Virus record (IMG/VR): IMGVR_UViG_3300046002_005110
Span: 1-64,000 of that record
Direction: 5' to 3' (one strand)
Origin: a virus
DNA: 64,000 bases
In this document: one piece after another, positions 27,298 through 36,225 of the stretch
How the letters are laid out: each line of letters begins with the position of its first letter
How positions within the stretch are numbered: the first letter of the stretch is position 1
Notes under the pieces: generated by a model
What the model saw: the letters and a program-made list of their open reading frames with translations, nothing else
Database searches by the model: none
Told to the model about the DNA's origin: nothing
Translations under genes and position numbers: made by a program

Positions 27298-29381
27298 ACC
27301 TGAGTCTCCATGGTAGTTTCATATGATGTGAATCCGCCCTCTTTAATAACTTTTAGAACACTGGATACACGATTTGTTAGTTCATCTCTGTGTGAGACAA
27401 GCCATACTGATTTGTTACGTCTACGTGACATATCTTTTAGTAGAGCAATACTATTTTCAACTCCAATAGTATCTAAACCATTATCAATCAACTCATCAAC
27501 AAATAATACATTGATAGGACTATATAGTGATTCATATACATCTCTAAATGAAAAAGATAGCCCAAGGATCAGTCTATTACGCTCACCACGACTTAGATTA
27601 TCAAAGTCTAGCTCACGACCTAGCTCAGTGATTTCAACTGTTAAATCATTCTGAAATACAACTGTGTGTGGTAACCCCATGGCATCCAAATAGAAAGACA
27701 GACGACTGTTCAAATAAGTTAAATTTTGTTCAATAATCTTTTTACGAACGAAAGATTTTTTGTTTGTCAACAAATCTAACAAGTATTCTTGATGTTGCAT
27801 GACTCTTGTTAGTTGATTGATATGATCAAATGATACAGTTTGAATGGCTTCACGTTCCATTTCGGCGATTTGATCTATATATGGATCAGTTTCATCATGT
27901 TTATTGGCAATTTGATCCAATAATGAACTAACTCTAGATGAATGTTTAATTGCCTGATCTTCTGTATCATAATGAGTTACAGGTAACTCACCACATACAA
28001 TCTCGTCAGCACTAATATCAATTATCTGTAGATCGTATGGGTCTTGTTCCTGACGTTTGTTCTCAATTTCTATTTGTAAATTCAATACAGTATAACCATG
28101 TTTAATGGCATCACTTTCATTCTTATAATGTGTTACTGGCGTAATATTTATAACAATCACCGAATCATTAAGTAATTCAAGTTGACTGTTAAGATCAAAT
28201 ATTCTGACTAACGATAAATCCAATGATTCATTCTTTAATTTTAAGACTGATTCATGATTATGATCATGAAAATCTTGTCCACATGCATAACATTTGTTTT
28301 CTTTTAGAGTTTTTATTTCATTTTCTATCTTCTCAGAGTTTTTGGTTTCTTTATCTAGTTCAAGTTTAACTCTAACAATATCTTTTTTTATAGTATTCTG
28401 ATCAACAACTTGTTGATTGTATACGGCTAAGTCTTTATGAGCCTGCAATTCAGCATCAATATTAATTGAATTGAGTTTCTCAAGTTTTTCACTCAATGAT
28501 TTGATATCATTGGATCGTGATTGTTTCCAACTTGTTTGTCTAGCGACTAAACTATCATAACGATTTTTCTTTTCTAGACAATCATTATAAATGGATAGGT
28601 CTTTGTGTGACTTGAGTTCTAGATTAATGTCAATCTTACTCAACTCATCATATTCGTTAACTAGTTTAGTTAAATCTTCATCATGTTTTGTTTTCCATAA
28701 ACGTTGACGACGTTTGAGATTCTCAATCTGTTCACCAATACGTTTATTGGCTTCTTCAAGCGCACGTATACGATACTCTTCCTGTTGAATATCATCTTTG
28801 GTCTGTTTGTTCAGTATCTTAATGGCATCAGCTTTTTCAGATAAGATAGTAACACCCAATAACTGTTCAATGATAACACGTTGATCATTGGCTTTAAGTG
28901 ATAGAAATGGTTCGTTGTAAGTATTCAGACCAACAATGTGTCTGAACATATCACTACTCATGTGTAAGACCTTTTCAATAGCGTCCTGAGTTTCACGACT
29001 GTCACCTTGACTGTCATTGGTCTCTTCACTAGCCATTTCTTGATCATTTACATAAAATTTCAAAAATGTAGGTTTACGTCCACGTTCAATTCGGTATTCA
29101 ATATCATCTACTGAGAATGATAGTGTTACAACCATGGCTTTACCATTGGTTCTATTTATAAGATTGTCTTTTTTGATGTTGTTGATACCACCACCAAAAA
29201 GAGCATAAGATAATCCTTGCAAAATACTAGTTTTACCGGTACCATTTTTAGCCCCATCACCACCTAAATCTAGATTTTCACCTAGAATTAACGTTAGGTC
29301 TTGATTGTTGAAATCGACTGTTTGACTAACAGCGCCAATAGATAGAAAGTTCTTAAGAGTTAAAATACCAAGTGTAATCAT
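27294..29381 (-). CDS. 46: Recombination exonuclease subunit gp46 (Rad50-like ATPase)
   Basis: 695 residues, SMC/Rad50 architecture. Walker A near residues 43-52 (GAKNGTGKTS), long coiled coils with a zinc hook CYACGQ at about 364, signature LSRGERNRL at about 597, and Walker B with INVLFVDELIDNGLD at about 624-638. Together with gp47 it forms the Mre11-Rad50-like nuclease that resects DNA ends for recombination-dependent replication and degrades host DNA. The start overlaps the gp47 stop by 4 bases. Length fits (T4 gp46 is 560 residues) with somewhat longer arms. All motifs seem intact. Confidence 0.95.
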   Translation of the reverse strand: MITLGILTLKNFLSIGAVSQTVDFNNQDLTLILGENLDLGGDGAKNGTGKTSILQGLSYALFGGGINNIKKDNLINRTNGKAMVVTLSFSVDDIEYRIERGRKPTFLKFYVNDQEMASEETNDSQGDSRETQDAIEKVLHMSSDMFRHIVGLNTYNEPFLSLKANDQRVIIEQLLGVTILSEKADAIKILNKQTKDDIQQEEYRIRALEEANKRIGEQIENLKRRQRLWKTKHDEDLTKLVNEYDELSKIDINLELKSHKDLSIYNDCLEKKNRYDSLVARQTSWKQSRSNDIKSLSEKLEKLNSINIDAELQAHKDLAVYNQQVVDQNTIKKDIVRVKLELDKETKNSEKIENEIKTLKENKCYACGQDFHDHNHESVLKLKNESLDLSLVRIFDLNSQLELLNDSVIVINITPVTHYKNESDAIKHGYTVLNLQIEIENKRQEQDPYDLQIIDISADEIVCGELPVTHYDTEDQAIKHSSRVSSLLDQIANKHDETDPYIDQIAEMEREAIQTVSFDHINQLTRVMQHQEYLLDLLTNKKSFVRKKIIEQNLTYLNSRLSFYLDAMGLPHTVVFQNDLTVEITELGRELDFDNLSRGERNRLILGLSFSFRDVYESLYSPINVLFVDELIDNGLDTIGVENSIALLKDMSRRRNKSVWLVSHRDELTNRVSSVLKVIKEGGFTSYETTMETQV

Positions 29382-30394
29382 ATGTTCCTATAAATATCCA
29401 ACAATAACTTCTTGTCAAATGTTCCTTGTTCCAAACTTTCAATTTGTGTTTGAATAATTGTATCCACGCTTTCAAATTGAGTATCTGAATTATCTGGATT
29501 ATTGTCTGTGAAATCTCGTTTGATAGGAATCAATGTAAGTTCTCTAAGATGATGTTCTGGCATGAGTTTTTCACGAATGAAACTTGCCTCTTCAAACGAG
29601 ATATCAATATCTAGATTGATTCTAACATAACTATCAGACAATAACAAGCCACTTGGATCATCCAATACATCACTTAAATTATATACACGATACTTAGGGG
29701 CATTAGGCCAACCAAAATACATGGGTTCTTTGTCCCATTCTAATACCATCATGCCACGTTTATCATCACCAGCATCGGCATAGTTATGAGGGAAGGCATT
29801 TCCAATATAGGTAATGTTATTTTTCTTTTGACGTTTGTGAAAATGACCACTAAATACGGCTTCATATCCATTTAAATGTTCACTTTGAATTTCTTTATAA
29901 TCTGGCATTTGAATCATGGCATTCATAAAGAAATTTGGAAGTTCTAGATGAGAGAATACATATTTCCCTTTCATCTTTTTAAGACGTTTCCATTCATCTC
30001 CAACGATCCACGGAATGATAGTTACATCTCCCTGTGTGAACCATTCATCTATTATAATGACATTTGGAAGATGTTTTGCCCATTCTACTGAATGAGTATC
30101 TCTTTTATCTCTATAAAACATATCGTGATTACCCACGATAAAGTATATTTTATCAAATGCCGCACTTAACTTTTCAAGACCTCTAAGACTAAACTGTAGA
30201 GTTTGAATATTAATAGCGGCACGATTATGATGCCAATCTCCTAGAAAGAAACAAGTTTCACAGTTTTGTTTTTTAGCAGTTTCAATAAACCAATCAACGA
30301 AATTTGTACAATCCGTATTATGTTGTATTGAATTGTTTTTCAAACCCCAATGAATATCAGTGAATGTTGCTGCTTTTTTGAATAAATTTGTCAT
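29378..30394 (-). CDS. 47: Recombination exonuclease subunit gp47 (Mre11-like)
   Basis: 338 residues of the calcineurin-like phosphoesterase/Mre11 family. Metal-binding motifs are intact: DIHWG (13-17), GDWHHNR (52-58), GNHD (88-91), a His in FSHLELP (about 149), and GHFHKR (183-188). It is the nuclease of the gp46/gp47 complex. It overlaps the gp46 start by 4 bases (ATGA) and follows gp55 with a 49-base gap, so the three are probably one transcript. Length is the usual one (T4 gp47 339 residues). Confidence 0.95.
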   Translation of the reverse strand: MTNLFKKAATFTDIHWGLKNNSIQHNTDCTNFVDWFIETAKKQNCETCFFLGDWHHNRAAINIQTLQFSLRGLEKLSAAFDKIYFIVGNHDMFYRDKRDTHSVEWAKHLPNVIIIDEWFTQGDVTIIPWIVGDEWKRLKKMKGKYVFSHLELPNFFMNAMIQMPDYKEIQSEHLNGYEAVFSGHFHKRQKKNNITYIGNAFPHNYADAGDDKRGMMVLEWDKEPMYFGWPNAPKYRVYNLSDVLDDPSGLLLSDSYVRINLDIDISFEEASFIREKLMPEHHLRELTLIPIKRDFTDNNPDNSDTQFESVDTIIQTQIESLEQGTFDKKLLLDIYRNI

Positions 30395-30443
30395 CTAGTG
30401 ATTATACAGTATGAAAATTGATTAATCAATATTTTCGGAGTGA

Positions 30444-31385
30444 TTAACCAATATTACGTCTTTTTTCTCTTTCGCTATCTAAACTATGTTGACGAGTGAA
30501 ACTGGGATTTAACCCATTAGATTCCAAAATATCATCTCTAATGTTTTGAACACGTTTTTCTGTATTAAGAACACGACAGAAACTATTGGTAATAGCGGCT
30601 GTATAGTAGGCAAATGGATTTTGTGATTTAGCTTCATTGAAACGTAAACCAACGTATGTCAATTGTAAAATGGCTGCACCTCTCATCTCATCCACGTAAG
30701 TATAACCACGCCAATTGAATCTTAATGAATACTTTTCACATAGTTTCAAGTACATGTTAGCCAACTTATTTGTAATTTGACCATGATCTTTTGAAAAATC
30801 TCCAGTTTTCAAATCACCAACCCAATGACTTTTACCAACACAAACTAGTGAATTTTTATCATTAATTTTGAAATGTTGAAATGGAGGGAAGTTTAAACGA
30901 ACGTGAACCATATTATCTAGACCCATTTCTTTTGCTAATCCTTTGTCTTCCAAATCTTCAAATAGAATATCTTCTGTTGGTTCAAAGTCAAAGATTTCTT
31001 TTGCTGATTTTGGTTTGGAATTCTTTCTTGGTTGTTTTGGAGCAACTGGTATATGATCCCAAGTCATGACTCTAAAAACCAAATCTGTATTTTTAATGGT
31101 TTCTGGGTCAATTTTTTCTGTTTTGATTTTTACACCATCTGGACCAACTACTTGACTCAATCTAGCCGCTCGATTTTCTTTAGCTTTTTGAATAGTTTCT
31201 GGTTTACTGGTATATTCCAAACTACGTTCTAGATTATTATTATCTTCATAATCTACAATAAAGTCATATTGATGATCATCTAGAGTTTCAAATTTACAAT
31301 ATGAATTTTTACTTGCATGTATTTCTTTTAAAATATCTTTATTGTTTAGATAGTTCTTTTTTGCTGGAATTTTTGTTGTGATCAT
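30444..31385 (-). CDS. 55: Late transcription sigma factor gp55
   Basis: 313 residues. The C-terminal 120 match the gp55-like sigma factor group: ITNKLANMYLKLCEKYSLRF, then WRGYTYVDEMRGAAILQLTY, NPFAYYTAAITNSFCRVLNT, and a basic helix RVQNIRDDILESNGLNPSFT. The N-terminal 190 residues are poorly conserved and longer than in T4 gp55 (185 residues in all). gp55 replaces host sigma70 on RNA polymerase and recognises the short late promoter without a -35 box. The GATAAATA octamers in this window are its likely targets. A good host-type promoter drives it, so it can appear before late genes. Confidence 0.88.
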   Translation of the reverse strand: MITTKIPAKKNYLNNKDILKEIHASKNSYCKFETLDDHQYDFIVDYEDNNNLERSLEYTSKPETIQKAKENRAARLSQVVGPDGVKIKTEKIDPETIKNTDLVFRVMTWDHIPVAPKQPRKNSKPKSAKEIFDFEPTEDILFEDLEDKGLAKEMGLDNMVHVRLNFPPFQHFKINDKNSLVCVGKSHWVGDLKTGDFSKDHGQITNKLANMYLKLCEKYSLRFNWRGYTYVDEMRGAAILQLTYVGLRFNEAKSQNPFAYYTAAITNSFCRVLNTEKRVQNIRDDILESNGLNPSFTRQHSLDSEREKRRNIG

Positions 31386-31410
31386 ATGCTCTTTAGGTTA
31401 ATATGTTGCA

Positions 31411-31439
31411 ATTATACAACACAAGGTTGTGTAAGTCAA
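31411..31439 (-). promoter_or_regulatory. Sigma70-type promoter for gp55 and the recombination genes
   Basis: On minus: -35 TTGACT (31434-31439), 17-base spacer, -10 TATAAT (31411-31416, perfect). It lies 26 bases before the gp55 ATG and points into gp55-gp47-gp46. A perfect inverted repeat within the spacer (ACACAA/TTGTGT) could bind a regulator. Confidence 0.85.
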
Positions 31440-31481
31440 GTGAATTGGAAGATTGGTGAAAAAATACGACTATTATTTTGC

Positions 31482-31489
31482 GCTAAATA
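31482..31489 (+). promoter_or_regulatory. Candidate late promoter GCTAAATA for the baseplate operon
   Basis: GCTAAATA on plus, 43 bases before the first baseplate gene; the genes down to gp25 follow with little or no gap, so this may drive them all. Confidence 0.55.
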
Positions 31490-31532
31490 GTAGTAGAGGT
31501 ATTCTATTTAGGGTAATACCGGAGACAACTAT

Positions 31533-33392
31533 ATGGGCAATCTTACACAAAAAACTGCGAGCGAAATAGCTGCTTTAAAAACCAATCAAGGTGAGGCTAT
31601 TAATGCGGCAAATACCATTATAAACAGTCCCAAGTATACTCAGACCGCAGAATTACTTGATCGTGCAAATAAAACGGCAGAAACTGCAGCAGCAGTGTAT
31701 GCAGAAACATTAGCTAATAGAAGTACTACTCCTGAACAAATAGCGTCTGCTAAAGCGGCATATAATGCTGCTAGTGATGTTCGAACATCTCTAACTCAAT
31801 CACTTACAGAAATGACTGCTCAGGCCAATAATTTATTGGCGGACGCCGCATCATATCAATCTTCTGTTGATAGAACCGCGGCAACTCAAACTACTTCTCC
31901 AGCGCCAACACTTGCTCAAGATCAGGCAGCTGCCACTGAGGCAGGTAAGATTGCGGCCTCTCAGGCGTCCCCAAATCCTCCGCCTGTTCTTGAACCTGTT
32001 CAGAATTTAGCGGATTTTGACCCTAATATTCCTACTCCTATAACTCAAGAAATTCGTTCAGAATCAACAACTAATAACTCTTCTCCATCTAACCAAGTTA
32101 CCGGAATAGTTGATATAGGGGCGTTTGATCCAAATGTAACTACATCACGAGAGGATATCAAGACCGTATCAAATGACGAAGTACGTAATTTATTACGTAA
32201 AGATGCTGAAAATATAATACAAGAAAATCAACGTGATGTCACGACAGATGGAGAAATTGGCAATTTTCAAGCGGCTGATGCTCAAGCATCACAAGATCAA
32301 CTAGTAGTTAATGTTACTACAGAAGGTATTAAGACTGTTGATCTGATATCTGGAACAACATATGATGCAGAAACAATTAATCCTGGATCTGACCCAAACA
32401 TTCGTCCTGGTACTATCATATATGATGATGGTAGTAGTTTGTATTATGATCCCAATACAGGTGAAACAATTACTACTGATACTGATGGTAATACATCTAG
32501 TTCAATTTTAATACCAACAACTGATAGTACAGAAAATAATAGTCTTCTCTCTGCAACATCTACATTACCTAATAGAAATCAACAATCTGGTATAGGATCA
32601 CCTAAAGATTGGCGTTTTAGAATGAGTTTGGCACCTAGTGCAAATTATCTATACAAAGCCGCAACTCCTGGAATTTTAAAACCATTACTGGCAACTAATG
32701 GAGTTATTTTCCCGTATAGTCCACAAATAAATGTATCTTATAATGCAAGTTATAGTTCTTCTGATCTAGTACATACTAATTACAAAATATATAACTATAA
32801 AAACAGTAGTATTGAGTCTATCGGTATTACTGGAGAGTTTACATGTCAAGATAGTGCTGAAGCCAATTATGTATTGGCGGTTATACATTTCTTTAAAAGT
32901 GTAACTAAAATGTTTTATGGACAAGATCAAAATCCTCCAAGAGGTACTCCTCCTCCATTAGTGTATTTAAGTGGGTTTGGGCAATATCAATTTGATATGC
33001 ATCCAGTTGTTGTTACAAGTTTTACACATACATTTCCGGCTGATGTGGATTATGTCAATGCTTATCCTACTAATAATAGTGTCTCAATAGGTGGACAAAA
33101 CATGGCTCCATATATGCCTCAAATTGCAACCTTCTTTAGTCCATTGGATAGACTAAGAACATTGGCTAGCAACATTGTACCTGGAGGTAGAGCACCACCA
33201 CCAACATTTATTAATAGTAAGAATATTAATGAAGTAACTAGGGTGCCTGCAAAAATTACCATTCAGTTGACATGTTTGCCAATAATAACAAGACAAGCCA
33301 TGTCCAATGCATTTAGTTTGCAAAAATATGCTAGTGGGGAATTGATGAGAGGAAGTGTAAATTTCGGAAAAACAGGCGGAGGTATTTGGTAA
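31533..33392 (+). CDS. Baseplate/tail-tube initiator-like protein (gp48/gp54 candidate)
   Basis: 619 residues. The first 340 or so are Ala/Thr/Gln-rich with a helical part (about 1-120) and low-complexity acidic stretches. The conserved part is the last 270: DWRFRMSLAPSANYLY, ATNGVIFPYSPQINVSYNAS, GEFTCQDSAEANYVLAVIHF, FYGQDQNPPRG, FDMHPVVVTSFTHTFPADVD. This pattern is widespread in T4-like marine phages and looks like a tube-fold protein that seeds the tail tube on the baseplate, as gp48/gp54 do in T4. Ribosome site CCGGAG precedes the ATG. The stop overlaps the next start (TAATG). Assignment to gp48 or gp54 cannot be settled from sequence. Confidence 0.6.
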   Translation: MGNLTQKTASEIAALKTNQGEAINAANTIINSPKYTQTAELLDRANKTAETAAAVYAETLANRSTTPEQIASAKAAYNAASDVRTSLTQSLTEMTAQANNLLADAASYQSSVDRTAATQTTSPAPTLAQDQAAATEAGKIAASQASPNPPPVLEPVQNLADFDPNIPTPITQEIRSESTTNNSSPSNQVTGIVDIGAFDPNVTTSREDIKTVSNDEVRNLLRKDAENIIQENQRDVTTDGEIGNFQAADAQASQDQLVVNVTTEGIKTVDLISGTTYDAETINPGSDPNIRPGTIIYDDGSSLYYDPNTGETITTDTDGNTSSSILIPTTDSTENNSLLSATSTLPNRNQQSGIGSPKDWRFRMSLAPSANYLYKAATPGILKPLLATNGVIFPYSPQINVSYNASYSSSDLVHTNYKIYNYKNSSIESIGITGEFTCQDSAEANYVLAVIHFFKSVTKMFYGQDQNPPRGTPPPLVYLSGFGQYQFDMHPVVVTSFTHTFPADVDYVNAYPTNNSVSIGGQNMAPYMPQIATFFSPLDRLRTLASNIVPGGRAPPPTFINSKNINEVTRVPAKITIQLTCLPIITRQAMSNAFSLQKYASGELMRGSVNFGKTGGGIW

Positions 33393-33691
33393 TGAGTTAC
33401 CCAACAAGCAGTCCTTATTATTTGACACCCGTTGTCAATAACGTTTATTTAGATATTATGACAAATAGACCAATTTTTAGTGATCCAACTGATGTGTATT
33501 GGGAAATAACGGCAACATATAATCTTAGACCAGATTTGTTAGCTAGTGACTTATATAATGACAGTAGATTATGGTGGGTATTTGCTCAACGAAATCCAAA
33601 CAAATTAAAAGATCCATTGTTTGATTTTGTAAATGGTGTTAATATTTATATACCAACATTAGATGCTTTGAAAGCATCATTGGGAATATAA
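33392..33691 (+). CDS. 53: Baseplate wedge protein gp53-like (LysM-type)
   Basis: 99 residues from ATG at 33392, which overlaps the upstream stop in TAATG; this is preferred over an earlier in-frame ATG at 33386. The segment RPDLLASDLYNDSRLWWVFA followed by RNPNKLKDPLFDF and a VNIYIPT end is the gp53/LysM-like pattern. T4 gp53 has 196 residues; the protein here holds only the conserved core. It helps join baseplate wedges around the hub. Confidence 0.75.
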   Translation: MSYPTSSPYYLTPVVNNVYLDIMTNRPIFSDPTDVYWEITATYNLRPDLLASDLYNDSRLWWVFAQRNPNKLKDPLFDFVNGVNIYIPTLDALKASLGI

Positions 33692-33692
33692 T

Positions 33693-36224
33693 ATGGCATT
33701 TGATCCAAATCAAACGTCTAACGCTTATTTGCCGGGTGAAGCAGAATGGGCTAGAAAGTCTGCGGCCGCGGCCAATTTGGCTGAAGCTGAAAGATTAAAG
33801 AATCTTAACTTGGATGATAATGTAAATTCTGGTACTCCTAATGCTAGTGCTAAAAGTCCATCAACAGTAAACATTTCTACACCTATTAATTCTGGACAAA
33901 AAACAGGAAAAAGTTTAGTTGATCAAAATTTTCCCGGCAAAAGAAAAGATAATCCATTAAGTTATTATAGTAGTTATACATATTCATTAACATTGTATAT
34001 GGTTACACCTGAATTTGCTAATGAGTTCACCAATGGACCTGCATCTGGTGCATTGTTGGCAAAACGTGGAGGCACTAATCAAGTATTTGTAGTGGCTCAA
34101 AGTGGGGGTGTAAATACTAATGTAGATGATAGAGCAATAACTTTAAGTAAAACGTTGGGTAAAAACCAACAAGGACTTGATTATTTTATTGATGATCTTA
34201 CATTTACAGCCGCGATGCCAGGAGGCCCTCAAGGACAAACTACTGCTAGTGAAATATACTTTAAAATTGTTGAACCAAATGGATTTACTTTTTTACAAGA
34301 TTTAACTATTGCGTCAAATAATTTAAATAAAATAAGTCAAATATCAAAATCTTCAACCACTAAACCAACAGCTGCAGCACAACATTATATTATATCAATA
34401 AGATATTATGGATATGATTCTTCCGGCAGTTTAATGCAATCAACCACCGATAAAACTAATTTTTCTGATTCATCGGCTGCAGCAGAAAGACATATTCCCA
34501 TTACCATTCGTAATATTAAGTTTAAACTTGACGATAAGGCAACTACATATTCATGTGAAGCATTGAACTCCGGAGAACAGGCGGGTTTTGCAAAATCTAC
34601 TGGTATTGTAGAACAACAAACCAGCGTTTCTGGTAGTACAGTACAAGATGTTTTATTAGGTGGTACTGGTGGGGCTGTTGGATTACTTCAAGTTATCAAC
34701 AATGTAAATAAAGATAAAAAAGATAAAAATAAAATAGTTGAAATACCTAATGAATATACAATAGAATTTATTGGAAAAAACAATCCAATTGCCAAATCAA
34801 ATTTACTTGATGATAAAAGTTTTGATTCAAGAACATCTAAGATGAGTTCTGTATCAAGAACAGATGCATCAAACATTAGTGCTAGTTTCAAAGCAGTTAC
34901 CGTAAATACAACGGCCAGAAGTTTAAGTATTGCGGCTGGAACTCCAATTGTACAAGCAATCGATAATATTATTATTAAAAGTGATTTTATAACTGGAGCT
35001 CTTACTAAAGTAAACACTAGTGCACCCGAATCAAAAACAGTCACTTCACCACCTACTAGACCACTACAATGGTATAGTATTAATCCAGTTGTTACTGTCA
35101 AAGGAATGGATTCAAAAACGAATAAATGGGCATATAAAATTACATATCAAATTGGTACGTATGATGTACCATATGCAAGAAGTCCTTATGTTGGGTCAAG
35201 AGTCAAATATCCAGGGCCATTTAAATATTATGGATATTATCTTACTGGAGAAAATACAGAAATATTAGAATATGAACAGACATATAATAATTTGTATGCC
35301 ATAACTGCTGGTAAAACTACAAATGATGCGGAAATATCTCCTACTAATGTTAAAAACACAAATGTACCTTTACTATCTCAGCCATCTACCAGTAGTCCTG
35401 TTGGTGGTAAATTATTTCAAGGTAGTGAAATAAATGAAAGTGTTCGTGCGTCATTGTTTAGTCCTGGAGACAGAGCACAGGCAAAAATTAAAATATTAGG
35501 CGATCCTGATTATATAATGAGTATCATTGGTTGTAATCAAACTGCTCAAGCAATAGGAAAAACATCTGCCGAATCAGCAATTAAATTAATGCATTATGGA
35601 GCAGATAATAGTATTAATCCTTTTACTGGTCAAGTGTTTATACAAATTATGTTTAATCTTACTACTGATTATCAGAATAATGGCGTCATGGATATTAGCG
35701 ATAAAATTCAATTTTATGATACCTCTGCAGTTGCAGATTCTGGAATTAAAGGTATAGTGTACAAAGTAAATAGAGTTGAGAGTAATTTTAGTAAAGGGTC
35801 TTTTACTCAAGTTCTTGATTTGTCAATCGTAGAAGCCAGTCAATTATTACAAGATGAAGATAAAAAAACAGTAGAAAGAACTACTGATACTACGGGCGCC
35901 GGCAGTGGAACTGCTAGAGAAGGTAATTTAACAGCCGCGGATCAAGAAGATGCAGACTTAGGCGCCGCCATAACAAATCAAGAAACCATTTCTCAAGTAC
36001 AAAATTTTGAAAAAGAATTACCAGGCGCGGATGATGATAAGATAACAGTGGCAAATAAACAAATACAAACTGGAGGAATAGTTGAAGATACTGCTAGAGA
36101 AGTTTTTGGTAACGAATCAGTAAACGCGTTTGGTACAAATGCGGGAGGAGCAGCATTTTCTTTTAGTAGAAAAGTAGTAAGAAATAGACAAACATTGGCA
36201 CCTGGACAACAGGCAGAGGAATAA
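33693..36224 (+). CDS. Baseplate hub structural protein (gp27-like candidate)
   Basis: 843 residues. N-terminal 85 are disordered (Asn/Ser/Pro-rich). Then beta-rich domains: SLTLYMVTPEFANEF, FIDDLTFTAAMPGGPQGQTT, YFKIVEPNGFTFLQDL; and near 600-740, ILGDPDYIMSIIGCN, NPFTGQVFIQIMFNLTTDYQ, and GIVYKVNRVESNFSKGSFTQ, the last resembling the closing segment of hub proteins (gp27/gpD-like). The tail (about 745-843) is acidic and Ala/Gln-rich. It lies directly before the gp5-like gene, one base apart, as gp27 and gp5 belong to one hub complex. Function is inferred from place and this weak pattern. Confidence 0.6.
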   Translation: MAFDPNQTSNAYLPGEAEWARKSAAAANLAEAERLKNLNLDDNVNSGTPNASAKSPSTVNISTPINSGQKTGKSLVDQNFPGKRKDNPLSYYSSYTYSLTLYMVTPEFANEFTNGPASGALLAKRGGTNQVFVVAQSGGVNTNVDDRAITLSKTLGKNQQGLDYFIDDLTFTAAMPGGPQGQTTASEIYFKIVEPNGFTFLQDLTIASNNLNKISQISKSSTTKPTAAAQHYIISIRYYGYDSSGSLMQSTTDKTNFSDSSAAAERHIPITIRNIKFKLDDKATTYSCEALNSGEQAGFAKSTGIVEQQTSVSGSTVQDVLLGGTGGAVGLLQVINNVNKDKKDKNKIVEIPNEYTIEFIGKNNPIAKSNLLDDKSFDSRTSKMSSVSRTDASNISASFKAVTVNTTARSLSIAAGTPIVQAIDNIIIKSDFITGALTKVNTSAPESKTVTSPPTRPLQWYSINPVVTVKGMDSKTNKWAYKITYQIGTYDVPYARSPYVGSRVKYPGPFKYYGYYLTGENTEILEYEQTYNNLYAITAGKTTNDAEISPTNVKNTNVPLLSQPSTSSPVGGKLFQGSEINESVRASLFSPGDRAQAKIKILGDPDYIMSIIGCNQTAQAIGKTSAESAIKLMHYGADNSINPFTGQVFIQIMFNLTTDYQNNGVMDISDKIQFYDTSAVADSGIKGIVYKVNRVESNFSKGSFTQVLDLSIVEASQLLQDEDKKTVERTTDTTGAGSGTAREGNLTAADQEDADLGAAITNQETISQVQNFEKELPGADDDKITVANKQIQTGGIVEDTAREVFGNESVNAFGTNAGGAAFSFSRKVVRNRQTLAPGQQAEE

Positions 36225-36225
36225 C

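Noticed and set aside
29389-29396. Perfect T4 late element TATAAATA on plus
   Set aside because: It is inside the end of gp47, points against the operon and has no plus-strand gene behind it; expected by chance in AT-rich DNA.
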